Assembly (NCBI GenBank): GCA_020080175.1 | Contig: JAGHQL010000066.1 | Span: 1-64,000, forward strand | DNA from: Glutinoglossum americanum | Taxonomy: Eukaryota > Ascomycota > Geoglossomycetes > Geoglossales > Geoglossaceae | Length of the DNA stretch: 64,000 nucleotides | Direction of reading: 5' to 3' | Shown: positions 10,568-20,532 of the stretch, piece by piece | Numbering within the stretch: the stretch's first letter is position 1 | Layout of the letters: each line of letters starts with the position of its first letter | Program-made: the position numbers and the translations under genes | Notes under the pieces: model-generated | Seen by the model: only the letters and a program-made list of their open reading frames with translations | Databases searched by the model: none | What the model was told of the DNA's origin: nothing

Positions 10568-13500
10568 ATGGCCGATGCCATGGCCAGCGGCGGGGGCGGT
10601 AGTGATTGGAGGTGAGTTCATTCAAATTGCTTTTGATTCCTGATATCTCAACCTCGTTCGGCCGGACTTCTTGTATCTATATAGTTTATAGACTGTTTCG
10701 TTTGAGACACCCTCGTCCGCACGTGCTTGCTGCGCAGGTATGCTGCCTGTGCAAAGTGCGTCGGGGCCTCCTTCATACGAGTCATTTTTTCTGTCGTCGA
10801 AGAAGATCCCATCGCAGCTTTGGGTTTGTTCCGGGAGGTTATGAATTGCTCGGAGAAATCTATCCAGATATCCCGAAGTGAGCCGCATGACTCAAGCCTT
10901 CCCTCTGGCCAGTATGTGACGTTCACACGCGCTGCCTTGGTCACGATACCCGAAAGCTCCCTCTCTGTGCGTCGCATGGGGTCAGCACCAACACTCTCTC
11001 ATTCTTTATCCACTTCAGTCCTGCGTGGTGATGACCGGACAACTCTGGCGCGGTCGTCATCCACACGGCGAAAGCTACAGTTGCCGCAAAGATCATTGTC
11101 CCTGTCCAAAGCTCTACCTCCACCTCCCAGTTCGTCGCTCTCACGAGAGTCGAGCAGGAGATCGCAAGGTAGTTCGGCATCCGGGTTTTCAGGCCGGCGG
11201 CGGCATAGCAGTCTTTCCAAACGATCGGGGCGACCTCTACCCCACATTTCTTCCTTGTTAGAGCTAAAGAAGGAAGAGGAAGACCAGTCAGAGTCTGAGC
11301 TAACAAAGAACAGTAGGCGGAAGTTATCAACGGCGTCCTCAAACAAAAGCGGGAACAAGGAAGCCTCCAGATCGAGAGCCACGTCTAGTGCTATTGCTGA
11401 AACAGCAAGTACGCCCTCAAACAGGACTGATGGCACGTCGTTCACTAGGCCAAATGCGGGAACGTTCCTGAAGTCTGCAGTTAGCTTTCCGTCGTCATCG
11501 GCAGTGGAAGATGAAAGCGCCTCGGCGCCGATCTTTGGTAGCGTCGCAGGTGGTAGCTTTAGGAGCAATATCTTTGGCCGGACCAGAGAGAGGGGCAGCA
11601 GCAAGGGAGAGAAGGTTGAGAATAGCGATGATCGCAAGAACAATAGGACAGGGGATACGTTGGTCTCGCCGACGGGGGATTCAGGTTTCAATGGAGGTCG
11701 CGGTCGAGGGCCGGGCGAATTCACAAATGTCGGACTAGGAAGGAAGCTTAGTGGACGTAGAAGGAACAAGCATTCTCTAAGCCCAAATCGAGAGAACGCT
11801 AGCGGAGCCAATAGTGCCGATGAGGATAATTCCTCGCATGCTGGGAGGAGAGGATCGGTCATAGGGAAAGTTGCACAAAAAGCAAAATTGGTGCTGCCAC
11901 TTAAGAGAAACTCGAGGGATGCTAAGCTCGAAGGCCCCAAAGGCCTTGCAGTCAAGACGTCTCCCTCATCCTCGTCTTTCCAAGAATCGCCTAAGACGCA
12001 ATTGCTCACATCTCCCGAGGCTGGATCTTCCTCTGAAGGCGACGAAGACGACGAGAATGAGGCGGAAAACGGGAATAGGAGATCAAATACGCTTACTGAC
12101 CGGCCAAGGGCGGGCACTTCGAAGCCCAAGACCATATCGTTTGCGGCAAGTAGCCAGAAGCCGCAGCCTTCAAGCCTCTCAACTGGGGATAGTGGCTCGC
12201 GGCCCCCTTCTTCCTCAGCTAAGAAAGATCAATCCCCTGCAACAAGCCCCTCGAGTTCGGGATTTGCCCCGCCGGAAGGCATCTTAAGGCCAAGAAGCGT
12301 GCCGCCCCGGAAAGCCTCTATAGCCGATGCAACGCAGATAAGAGAAGCCATGCCCCCAGCCAACCTCGCAATGACAAGACGGAGTAATAAAATCTTAGAG
12401 CTCGCACCAGCTGATTTGAAGCCTCCAGAGATGCCTTCGGGTTCATCTGTTGATGCTCCTAAGCTCTCTCCCGTTAGAACCCCTACCACCACCGGCACTA
12501 TCGGTATCGAGTCGAAACGAAACCTATCTACTACTGCCATCGAAGGCATGGCGCGGCCTACCTCCCACTCGGATAACACCGCCCAATCACCCCAAACAAA
12601 TACTGCAGAGAACAAGCCTGTCACACCTGCCCAGCGGCCCAATACGGGAGACCGCCCCAGCGCCTTACGGCAAGCCTCATCCGGGAAAGTTAACACGCTG
12701 TCAAAGCCAACCAGTTCGTCCAAGCCTAAACTTGCTCCTCCGGCCCGACAGAGGAAGCATCCGCCATCACTCGAGCCACCGATGCCAGATCCAGAGAAAT
12801 CACCAAAGGTCGATCCAGCTCCTCCAAGCGGGATGTACTGGTCAAAAGCCCCTTGTTATGGCCATGACCATACCTCCCTTCGTGCTCACACTGTTGCGTT
12901 GGTTGGGAGCGGCATCTACGTGTTTGGTGGCTGTGACTCCAAGGCCTGTTTCAACGACCTCTACGTCTTCGACGCGGATTCCATGTTCTGGTCGAAGCCG
13001 GAGTGTACGGGGGATATACCACCGCCTTTACGTGCCATGACGACGACTACGGTCGGAAAGAAATTGATCATCTTTGGTGGAGGAGACGGGCCAACTTATT
13101 ACAATGACATATACATACTTGATACCATCAGCTTCCGATACACAAAACCAAAAGTTGGTGGCGTTAGGCCTTCGAAGAGACGAGCGCATACAGCGTGCCT
13201 GTACAAGAATGGCATTTATGTATTTGGCGGAGGCGATGGAGTGAGGGCATTGAACGATGTCTGGAGGTTGGATGTATCAGATATGACGAAACTCTCATGG
13301 AAACTCATCAGTGCCCCGACTTCCCCCTCTTCAAAACCCACCACCACACAACCAGGGACCACCATGACAAACGGCAAATCTGGTCGTGATCAAGGGACAG
13401 CACGACCCACGGCCCGAGGCTATCACACCGCGAACATAGTGGGCGCCAAACTCATCATCTTCGGCGGCTCCGACGGCGTCGAGTGCTTCCGCGACGTGTG

Positions 13501-13950
13501 GGTTTTCGACGTCGAAACCTTTGTTTGGAAAGCTGTTGACATCAAAGTCTCATATCCTCGGCTCAGCCACACCGCCACTGTTGTTGGCAGCTATCTCTTT
13601 GTCATCGGCGGACATGATGGCATCGAATATTCTAGTGAGGTGCTTTTACTGAACCTCGTTACCATGCTGTGGGACCGCAGGAAGGTCTACGGATTGCCAC
13701 CAAGCGGGAGAGGTTATCATGGCACGGCGCTACACGATTCGAGGCTTTTTGTTCTGGGAGGGTTTGATGGGTAAGTTTCAAGACTCCCCATCACGTAACA
13801 TTTGGTTTCCCTAGATCGACATTTGAAGGTCAAAATCTCACATCGTGATTCTCATGCAACAGAACTACCGTCTTCGACGACACGTATATCCTGGAGCTGG
13901 CCGTTAGTGCCTATTACTCGCAGATCTCTCACTTCACGATTGATGTCTAA
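10568..13950 (+). CDS. Large Kelch-repeat protein with disordered N-terminal half
   Basis: A Kelch-propeller protein of about 1054 residues with exons 10568-10611, 10738-13770 and 13863-13950. Residues from about 80 to 700 are Ser/Pro/Lys-rich and probably disordered. The C-terminal part (about 712-1041) contains six Kelch motifs with the double-Gly signature: GIYVFGGCD, KLIIFGGGDGP, GIYVFGGGDGV, KLIIFGGSDGV, YLFVIGGHDGI and RLFVLGGFDG. The last exon completes the final blade (GGFDG|TTVFDDTYILELA) and ends ISHFTIDV. Phase works exactly across both introns. Such fungal proteins are often cell-polarity scaffolds of the Tea1/Kel type, but I cannot tie this one to a named orthologue. The N-terminus is less certain: the first 75 residues lack obvious similarity, and ATG 10977 inside exon 2 is an alternative start. 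No neighbour hints at function. Confidence 0.82.
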
Positions 13951-15164
13951 AGTGCTTTTTTTCCGCTGCACGCCGTCTCTGTCTCCACTCTGTTTGGCCT
14001 TATCTATATTATATACCTCAAAGTAGAAAAAGAAATTTGGATTTTATAGCAAATGAATCCAAGGGACGTGTGTGTGTCGGGTGGGGGGTAGGGCGTTTTT
14101 TGTTTAAGGTAGCGATTTGGCTTACAGGAATACCACTTGTATTGTCCGCCAATCTGTCGTCGTCATCGTCGTTGTTGAAGTTATACTTCCTAGTGTTTTT
14201 ATAAGGGAGTGTGTGTGTGTTTTTCTATATGCTCTCCTATTATGAGGTTTCTTGTGTGGTAGTTGAAGCCGTGATGTGGTTTGTATGTATTTGGGGGGAG
14301 GGGTGCTATCATAGGCTACTAGGCCTTTTATTTAGAATGAATATGAATGAATTGATGGATGGATGAGTGGGGATTTAGTTGAATTAGAAAAGAAGGTTCA
14401 TTATTACTATTGAGGGTATTTGATGATGACTTGGCTGGGATGCTCGAGAGGCATACAAATCGGGATCAGACATAAAATACGACGACACCCCCCCTCCCCA
14501 CCCGAGCACTGCCCAATAAGAAAGATGCAAATCAGAATCAGAACTAACTGGTATCTAGTATCTCCATGAACTGGCTGGTGGGTCCAGTGGAACGGGAAGA
14601 GGAGGGGGGAAGCAAGATACACGATATGGTGGGCAAACAGAAGTTGTAGATAGGTTTGCCACCACCTCTCTTCATGTATACATACCTACACGAACCTTTC
14701 TCCAACGTGAATGACTCAAACCGCCTACCTATTCTGCCCGGATGACAACGACGAAGCTGATCACCACCCCCAAAAAACAACCCCACTCACACATACACGT
14801 CCCCAAACCCCTCCCGATCGACCCTTCCCACAAAACCCCCCTTCGGCCCACACGTCCCGAACCACGCGCAGCGACTTCCGAACGGATTCCCAAGACAACC
14901 AGGTTTCCCCGGGCCACACGCCGGATCTTGAAGGAGGCCGCTTCTGCTCTGCGGAGGCGAGATGCGGGAACCGTAGGGGGAGGCCGACAGCCTGTGGTGC
15001 GGTATGAACCCGTGAGACCGCTTTGGGGGAGAGAAGCATCAGTCTCTCCCAGGTGAGATGCTGTAGAGGTCCGCAGGTGCTGCCGTTGAAGGAGGGTTGA
15101 CCGGATTAGAGCTACTTAAGTAGCAAAAGCTCCTCCCATTTCCTTCCGCTGGCGCACAAGTGGC
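13951..15164. other. Kelch gene 3' region and unassigned sequence up to the gap
   Basis: About 1.2 kb before the assembly gap. The left half is T/G-rich and looks like 3' untranslated sequence of the Kelch gene. The right half holds only the weak candidate coding exon listed separately. Confidence 0.45.
14742..15051 (+). CDS. Possible first exon of an unknown gene running into the gap
   Basis: An open frame from ATG 14742 encodes a basic, Pro/Arg-rich peptide containing RPTRPEPRAATSERIPK and RRILKEAASALRRRDAG. It ends next to a plausible donor, AG|GTGAGATG at 15052. Another ATG at 14711 opens a different frame. Any continuation would fall into the low-complexity and gap region at 15165-15380, so the model cannot be tested here. 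I recognise no family. The composition is compatible with coding sequence but also with chance in GC-rich DNA. Confidence 0.22.
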
Positions 15165-15380
15165 TTTGGAAAAAAAAAAAAGGGGGGGGGGGGGGGGGGG
15201 GAGGAAAATTTTCAGAAAACCACCCCCAAAAAAAAAAAAAAAAAAAAGCCAAAAGGGAAAGCGGGGGGGNNNNNNNNNNACCACACCAACACCCAAAGCC
15301 CAACTAACCCCCCCTGACGACCGAGCGACGAGGAAAGGAGGGAAGGAGAAGCGAGGGGGGGGGGGGGGGGGGGGGGGGGT
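15165..15380. other. Assembly gap flanked by A and G homopolymers
   Basis: Ten N bases occupy 15270-15279. On the left are a run of A, a run of more than 20 G, and a second long A run; on the right is another run of more than 20 G ending at 15379. The mixture of pure A and G tracts directly around an N gap indicates poor base calling or scaffolding rather than true sequence. Reading frames across this stretch (poly-Gly, poly-Lys, poly-Pro) are meaningless. Confidence 0.85.
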
Positions 15381-15509
15381 CGAGTACAGTTCATGACAGC
15401 ACACTCCATTAGACAAGATACAAGATAGCCACAGTTGATGAAAGCACCTAAAGGAGAACGGCATGTATACTGCTCGTACAAAAGAACAAGATTCACCGCG
15501 TTAACGCGT

Positions 15510-15735
15510 CGTGTTAAAAACCCCGTGATAGCCCTCCCAGGCTAGAAAAGCCCCCCCCCCTCCGCATAGACCAAAATAGCGCGCCTTTTCGAGCCCACCA
15601 AGACCGGGACGTCGACAGTTCGATCCACGCCACGCTCATATTAAATAAAAATGGAATATCATAAAAACAACGACCGAGCCCAGCAAAAGATAATAAAATA
15701 CGAATATAAATTTAAACAAATAATTAATTAAACCA
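15510..15735 (+). repeat. Possible tRNA-derived short element (SINE-like)
   Basis: The segment has a possible Pol III A-box-like stretch (TGATAGCCC, 15526-15534) and a B-box-like TTCGAGCCC at 15588-15596. The spacing is about that of a tRNA gene. A second TTCGATCC follows at 15619-15626, then a strongly A/T-rich tail (15640-15732) quite unlike its surroundings. No folded tRNA can be drawn, and I see no target-site duplication. A decayed tRNA-head SINE fits this, but only a search for other copies would show it. The neighbouring pseudogene suggests that this is a tolerant, non-essential region. Confidence 0.3.
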
Positions 15736-16039
15736 AACGACTACTGCGACTACGACAAAAGGATGTAGGAGTAAAATCTGAACCTTTCATTACTTCCCGG
15801 CCGGGTGGAAGGGAGGGTATCCCCCTTCCTTTCCCCTTTTTCCCGCCTGAGGAGGGGGGATGTAGCTTCTGTTGCAGTGGCTGCCGGTTACAATTCCCGG
15901 TCTCTGCGTGCTTCCCTCCCTTGGCCACCCAACCAAGAACCGATGTTTCAAACATCTTGCACAGCGCAAGGGAAGCTAACAAGTGCCCAAGAAGCAGGAT
16001 CAAGTTCAATGAAGAACGATATACCGGAGGCGCAATACT

Positions 16040-17250
16040 GCTAGGGTCAGGTTGATACCGGTTCGTCCTCGGATCTCCCGGACGGTCACCGACGGAGGCA
16101 GCCCTACATCCGGCTTACTAGACCTTCTTAAGCATATATCTTGTCAAGCCGTGTCCGGTTTGCTCATAGATGTCGTGGCCAATAACTAGGTCACGATTAT
16201 CCCGGAAGCCAACACTAAATCTATTCTTTGGAGTCCTAGATCGGTCTGGATGTTTGGTTGTAATCCACCCACTTTGGTAGCAGTACTTAATAACCAGGAT
16301 CAGCCATTGTGGAACTGTTGGGGGCGGACAGGCCGTCGGTGTCTAGGGCGAAGTGGTGATGTGGTATCCAAGGGATCCCATGTCAGTCTAGCAAGGCATC
16401 GAGCACTTTGAGCATGGGACCTCGTGTATGTTGGGAAAAATCCGAGGGTGTTGCGGATGGCCATTTCATTTTGATCTAACACAATCGAATTTGAGTCGGC
16501 ACTGGTTGTGGTGTACTGTACATTAAGGACTATGCAAACTTACCATTTGTTCTCTCCGCTGGGCTGAAGTGGTCACACTTAAGCCCTGGCGGGTCCATGT
16601 ATGACTCGTAATCTGATGGCCGCCGGCGCGCGTTCTTCTGGTGAGGGCCAGCCAGGGGATTGCAGGATCGCGGTCAAGCCATTCCCTAGGATATTCCCCA
16701 TAATGAAGAAAGCGGCCGTTGCATCGTAGCTATCTGGTATATCGAGAATAGTAGAGGTATAGATATACGGCCCTGTAGAGCTTTCGGCAATAAACTCAAG
16801 GCTACGAAACTATGATCGACAGACTGTCATGGTAAGTCAGAAGAAATAGTGCTGGGGACAGCGCAATCGGACATACTGACCCCACCATATGGGTGCTTCC
16901 CCGGCTTTGGTCTGGAACTCCTGCCGTGCTCAACCCCTTAGGCGTAGCATTTCGTCGCACGTAGCAAACCCCAGGCTACTGCCACGGGACCCCCCAGCGG
17001 AGCAGCATTGCCGTGGTGGACAGCTGCCAATGCCCGCTCCGCAGCTAGCCCGACGCATTACCGTTGCTTCCGGTTGCCCCCCATGCTTCGCCGTTGCTGG
17101 GCCAGTGTTGGACATTTGGCGGCGTACATCCGTGGTAGCACGACGGCCCAAGAGCTTCGGAACAGGACATCGGCTTCTGAATGACGCTCTTCGATTGCTG
17201 CTATGTACGTACACTAGTATAATGCAGAAGGGGCACTTGCATACTTTCAA
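16040..17250 (-). pseudogene. Decayed CBM18-polysaccharide deacetylase (chitin deacetylase-like)
   Basis: Minus-strand fragments in order resemble a secreted fungal chitin deacetylase. There is a chitin-binding module (CGAGIGSCPPRQCCSAGG, near 16990-17045). The start of the CE4/NodB domain follows (GPYIYTSTILDIPDSYDA then AAFFIMGN, 16690-16775). QITSHTWTRQ with QRREQM (16545-16616) precedes a GTAAGT donor at 16543-16538. NEMAIRNTLGFFPTYTR (16421-16471) comes next, then VIGHDIYEQT with GLTRYMLKKV (16125-16192), then GDRPGDPRTN (16058-16093). These match the family order CBM18, FDDGPY, SHTW, NEM, HDI and VGDCLGDP. The pieces lie in different frames with several stops, and the DDG of the catalytic FDDGPY motif is not preserved as expected. 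The gene is therefore non-functional. GC content is ordinary, so this looks like slow decay rather than repeat-induced mutation. Confidence 0.8.
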
Positions 17251-18191
17251 GCGCTTCTCCTAGATGGAAAATAGGGTATAGTAATGGCAATCGGCTTGCA
17301 AGCGGATCCCTTAGAAATACGATCTATCACAGTATTAGGAATGCCTTTGGGAAATAATACTAAGAATGAAGGAGTACCAATACGAATCCAGTTGTCTTTA
17401 GCCATCCCAACGCCGTCCCCAGCACGTCTATCGCTGGTGGCGGTCGCCACGGCATCTGTGGTTCTTCGCCGAAAATAGAGGCACAAGTGAAGATAGCCTC
17501 AACTGGAATTTGTTAGAGGTAAATGGCCAATGGCCAATCCGCAACCTTCTAGCGGTTTTAGGGAACACTCTAAATGTTCATAGCATCAATATGCTACCAA
17601 ACCTGGCCACCTTGGTCCTCTCTAGCAAGCCGTGGCGGCCATCCTAAGAACTTTGTAGATACTAAAAATAAGCATGCCGACGACCTAGAATGCCAGAGCA
17701 AACAGACCCACGACTATGACGTTGACAATTCAGGATCCCGGCCTGATCCTGGGCCACCAGAGATCCGGAAAAGAAACGCCTTGAAAGACAGGGCGTCCCT
17801 TCCCCACTACCAAGAATCATGGAGTCGTGTGGGGATAGTTATCATCCCCCCCCGGGGCTTATCAACATTCCCCTCAATAACAAGTTATTCGATTGGAACT
17901 ATGCTTCTGACTAAAAAGTACAGTGGGTACCCCAATCCCCACTTAAAGGCGATCATATCACCTTGTAGGATCCTTATCTGGTCGCATACATATGGGGATC
18001 CTAGAAAGTGACGCGACTATTATATGATCATTATGATATCCCACATCCCAGCTATTGATATATATATATATTTTTTTCTAGGCTGAATGGGGAGGCGGCA
18101 CGTGCTACGCACGGTAGCGCTTACAATTGCACAAAACGATGCATCCGCGTCGCAATGCCATTTGTCCGATCTCTAAGAGATCCCTAATCCA
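17251..18191. other. Unassigned region, possible further relics
   Basis: About 940 bases between the pseudogene and the DUF7053 gene. Short frames at 17284-17478 (plus) and 17247-17486 (minus) have no similarity I can name. A TA-rich tract (TATATATATATATTTTTTT) lies at about 18059-18077. The right end is probably the promoter of the next gene. Confidence 0.4.
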
Positions 18192-18809
18192 ATGTTCCAA
18201 ACCACCATAGCCCTCACAATTGAAACCCCTCTCCCTCCCTCAACGGATCCCGAGTCCGTTGTCCGCATCCTCCACGACCATGGAGCGGTAGTTGGGCTGA
18301 GTCCGCTCGTTACGTCCCATAAGCTCGTCTCTTCCTCCGGAGATACCCCATCGCTCTCTGGCACCCCCGACACCCCCGACACCGTGACGAAGGATCAAAC
18401 CCTTGCGAGATCATCAACCTACGAAGTAACGGAATCTGTCCCGCTCCTCCCGGGAGGTCTCTGGCAGACCAATACCGCCTTCAAGGCCGAGTTTACGGAT
18501 CTTCCCGATGGCCTGCGGGCGGTCGTTCATGCGCCTATGGGGGTGGAGATGGTGGACATATGGTCGGTGGGTGGTGGGGAAGGAGATCCAAGTGGGGATG
18601 GAAATGGGATAATGCGATTGAAGGAGGAGGTGGAGTTACGATGTAGTGTGTTCCTAATGCCGTTTGTGAAGTTGACGATGAGGGGAGCTCACGAGGTGAT
18701 ACACCAGAGGTTGGTGGAGCGGGCTGGGGGGGGCAGCGGGAGCCACAGCATGAAGATCACTAACGAAGAGGGTACTACTGATGCAAGTGTGACACAACGC
18801 GATAGATAA
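18192..18809 (+). CDS. DUF7053 family protein
   Basis: An intronless frame of 205 residues that fits the fungal DUF7053 family, whose function is unknown. The start MFQTTIALTIETPLPPSTDPESVV, the pattern LHDHGAVVGLSPLV, and the core YEVTESVPLLPGGLWQTNTAFKAEF are typical. So are LRAVVHAPMGVEMVDIWSV and the closing VELRCSVFLMPFVKLTMRGAHEVIHQRLVE. The fold has been likened to lipid- or START-like domains only by general shape; I make no functional claim. It has no signal peptide or membrane segment. The variable inserts (Ser/Thr/Pro near residue 50 and Gly-rich near 130) are usual for the family. It is convergent with the PQ-loop gene. Confidence 0.85.
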   Translation: MFQTTIALTIETPLPPSTDPESVVRILHDHGAVVGLSPLVTSHKLVSSSGDTPSLSGTPDTPDTVTKDQTLARSSTYEVTESVPLLPGGLWQTNTAFKAEFTDLPDGLRAVVHAPMGVEMVDIWSVGGGEGDPSGDGNGIMRLKEEVELRCSVFLMPFVKLTMRGAHEVIHQRLVERAGGGSGSHSMKITNEEGTTDASVTQRDR

Positions 18810-19221
18810 GGTGGTTCTCTTCGTCAGGAATACAATCTCTAAACTATCAACAACCCAACCCAACCATATAGTCGTCATCAACAATTCGTCCCTAGCAATC
18901 CATAACGCTCTACGGCGAGGCAAAAGCAAAACAAAAAGCAGCCGTCCATGCCCATGGGGTCCCGCTAAATGATAAAAATCCATGATGAAAATGTATGGAA
19001 ACGGGCCGATAAGAGCAACCCGGAACAGAAAATAGTCTCTCTAAGAGAAAAGAAAAGGAGTTAAATGTTGGTGATACCAAGCTCATGCGATGTAGATAAA
19101 AAAAGAAATGAAAAAGCGAACCCGAGAAACTGGAAGATGATGATGCGCGTGTCACCGAGATCTGAAGTCCTTGCCGAACCGAGAAAAAAGCAATACGACC
19201 ATAGAATCCAGAACGCCACTC
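18810..19221. other. Convergent 3' spacer
   Basis: 412 bases between the DUF7053 gene and the PQ-loop gene, holding both 3' ends. No gene is visible. Confidence 0.5.
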
Positions 19222-20532
19222 TCAAAGGGTTCCATAAACACCACCATCTATTCGCTCAATCAAGAGCCTACCCTGCTCTTCTCGCCCCCCTCTCATCGGG
19301 CTCGGCATCCACCCTCTCATCCATCCTTGAACCTGCCTCCACCTCTCCCTGCCCCTCATTTCATCCACCAACACTACAGGTTCTTCATTAGCTACTCCCT
19401 CTCCAAAAGCTAAAAACTGCATTCCAACTGCCGCGTCCAATCCCAAAACCCCAGCAGCGCCTAGCCAGAACGGCGCCGCACGCCCGACCCAGTCCCATCT
19501 CACACTTCCTTCTGGCCCAACCCAACCGCCGCCGCCGTATGCCGGTAAGTCGTGCCAAGCGCACGGATTCGTGAGCAGGCTGGTAGAGTAGAAGAGGTTG
19601 CCGAAGAAGGCGGCAATGAAAAGTTTGGCGCTAAGGCCGGAGGTGGAGCGGCGGACGTGGTTCTTATAGAGCTGTGGGAGGCGGGATAAGAGGTAGAGAA
19701 CTGTCGAGCTCCAGGAGAGGATGCGGCCGGCCATCTCGGCGTGGTTGGGTGGCTCCGCCCGGGGGCTTGTCGGGCTGGCGCTGGAAGGTGTGGGTTGTGC
19801 AGAGGCGAGCGCGCAGAGCATGGAGAGGAAGAGGATAGTCTTGGGACTTGGTAAGGGAGACGACGATCGCTGAAGTTGACGGATGGGCCGACCGGAGGGT
19901 TTTTCCCGTGGTAGAGACGAAGCGGCGGATTGCGTTGATGGAGAGTCAAACCTTGGGATTTTCATCTCATCGCTTCTGCTTTCTTTGGTCTCCATCGAGA
20001 GACGTTTAGAGTCATAATCAGCAGGCGGCAAGCCGTCAAACACTTCGTCGACCATGTCCTCTATGAATCCCTGACTGCTGCCTTCACTCCCATTGTCCCA
20101 CTCGGTCCCCCATCTCCAGCCCTTCTCCCTCTCTCGGAGTGGCCTTAGGTGTGTATACCACACGTACTGCCACACGAGTACTATATCCACACTGACATAG
20201 TATCCTGCCACTACCACTTGCCAAGCCGCCTGTCTCGTGAGAAGCGCACCTAGCAGATTTGTCGAGTCGCCCAGACACCACTCAACGAGAAAGTAGATGC
20301 TGAGTCCACTGGTGGATTGCAGCGAGTAGTTCTTGAAGATCTGCGGGAGCTGTGCGAAGAGCCAGGACGTGATGCTGAGGGTGCCGAGAGTAGTGGATAT
20401 GAGCGCGAGAGGAGTTGGGATGCATGTGTGTAGGTGAGAGGATAGGAAGAGGAGGAAGGGCGATACAGGTTCGCAGTGCTCAGGGAGAGATGGCGTGATG
20501 TAGGGCTGCAGCAACGACCAGGAAGTCGGCAT
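19222..20532 (-). CDS. PQ-loop vacuolar cationic amino acid transporter (Ypq/PQLC2 type)
   Basis: A single-exon gene of 436 residues. It carries two PQ-loop repeats, FAQLPQIFKNYSLQSTSGLS (Pro-Gln at 63-64) and LSRLPQLYKNHVRRSTSGLS (Pro-Gln near 286), each in a hydrophobic segment. About seven membrane helices are expected, with a long hydrophilic loop (roughly residues 145-240) between the two halves. The family (yeast Ypq1-3, S. pombe Stm1, animal PQLC2) exports Lys/Arg-type amino acids from the vacuole or lysosome. The conserved first-half motif LVEWCLGDSTNLLGALLT matches Ypq proteins. The C-terminal tail is soluble. I do not assign which Ypq paralogue it is. Confidence 0.9.
   Translation of the reverse strand: MPTSWSLLQPYITPSLPEHCEPVSPFLLFLSSHLHTCIPTPLALISTTLGTLSITSWLFAQLPQIFKNYSLQSTSGLSIYFLVEWCLGDSTNLLGALLTRQAAWQVVVAGYYVSVDIVLVWQYVWYTHLRPLREREKGWRWGTEWDNGSEGSSQGFIEDMVDEVFDGLPPADYDSKRLSMETKESRSDEMKIPRFDSPSTQSAASSLPREKPSGRPIRQLQRSSSPLPSPKTILFLSMLCALASAQPTPSSASPTSPRAEPPNHAEMAGRILSWSSTVLYLLSRLPQLYKNHVRRSTSGLSAKLFIAAFFGNLFYSTSLLTNPCAWHDLPAYGGGGWVGPEGSVRWDWVGRAAPFWLGAAGVLGLDAAVGMQFLAFGEGVANEEPVVLVDEMRGRERWRQVQGWMRGWMPSPMRGGREEQGRLLIERIDGGVYGTL

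Noticed and set aside
10999-12135. Minus-strand open frame of 378 codons inside the Kelch gene
   Set aside because: It is antisense to the Ser-rich region of exon 2; codon bias of the sense strand explains the open frame, and the translation has no similarity.
15160-15396. Poly-Gly/poly-Lys and poly-Pro frames across the gap
   Set aside because: They are translations of homopolymer artefacts and N bases.
15540-15630. A tRNA gene at the TTCGAGCCC/TTCGATCC sites
   Set aside because: Acceptor and T stems do not pair and no cloverleaf can be drawn; at best it is a derived element.
16040-18191. Repeat-induced point mutation as the cause of the decay
   Set aside because: The region is not strongly A/T-enriched and insertions or deletions are evident, so ordinary decay is more likely.
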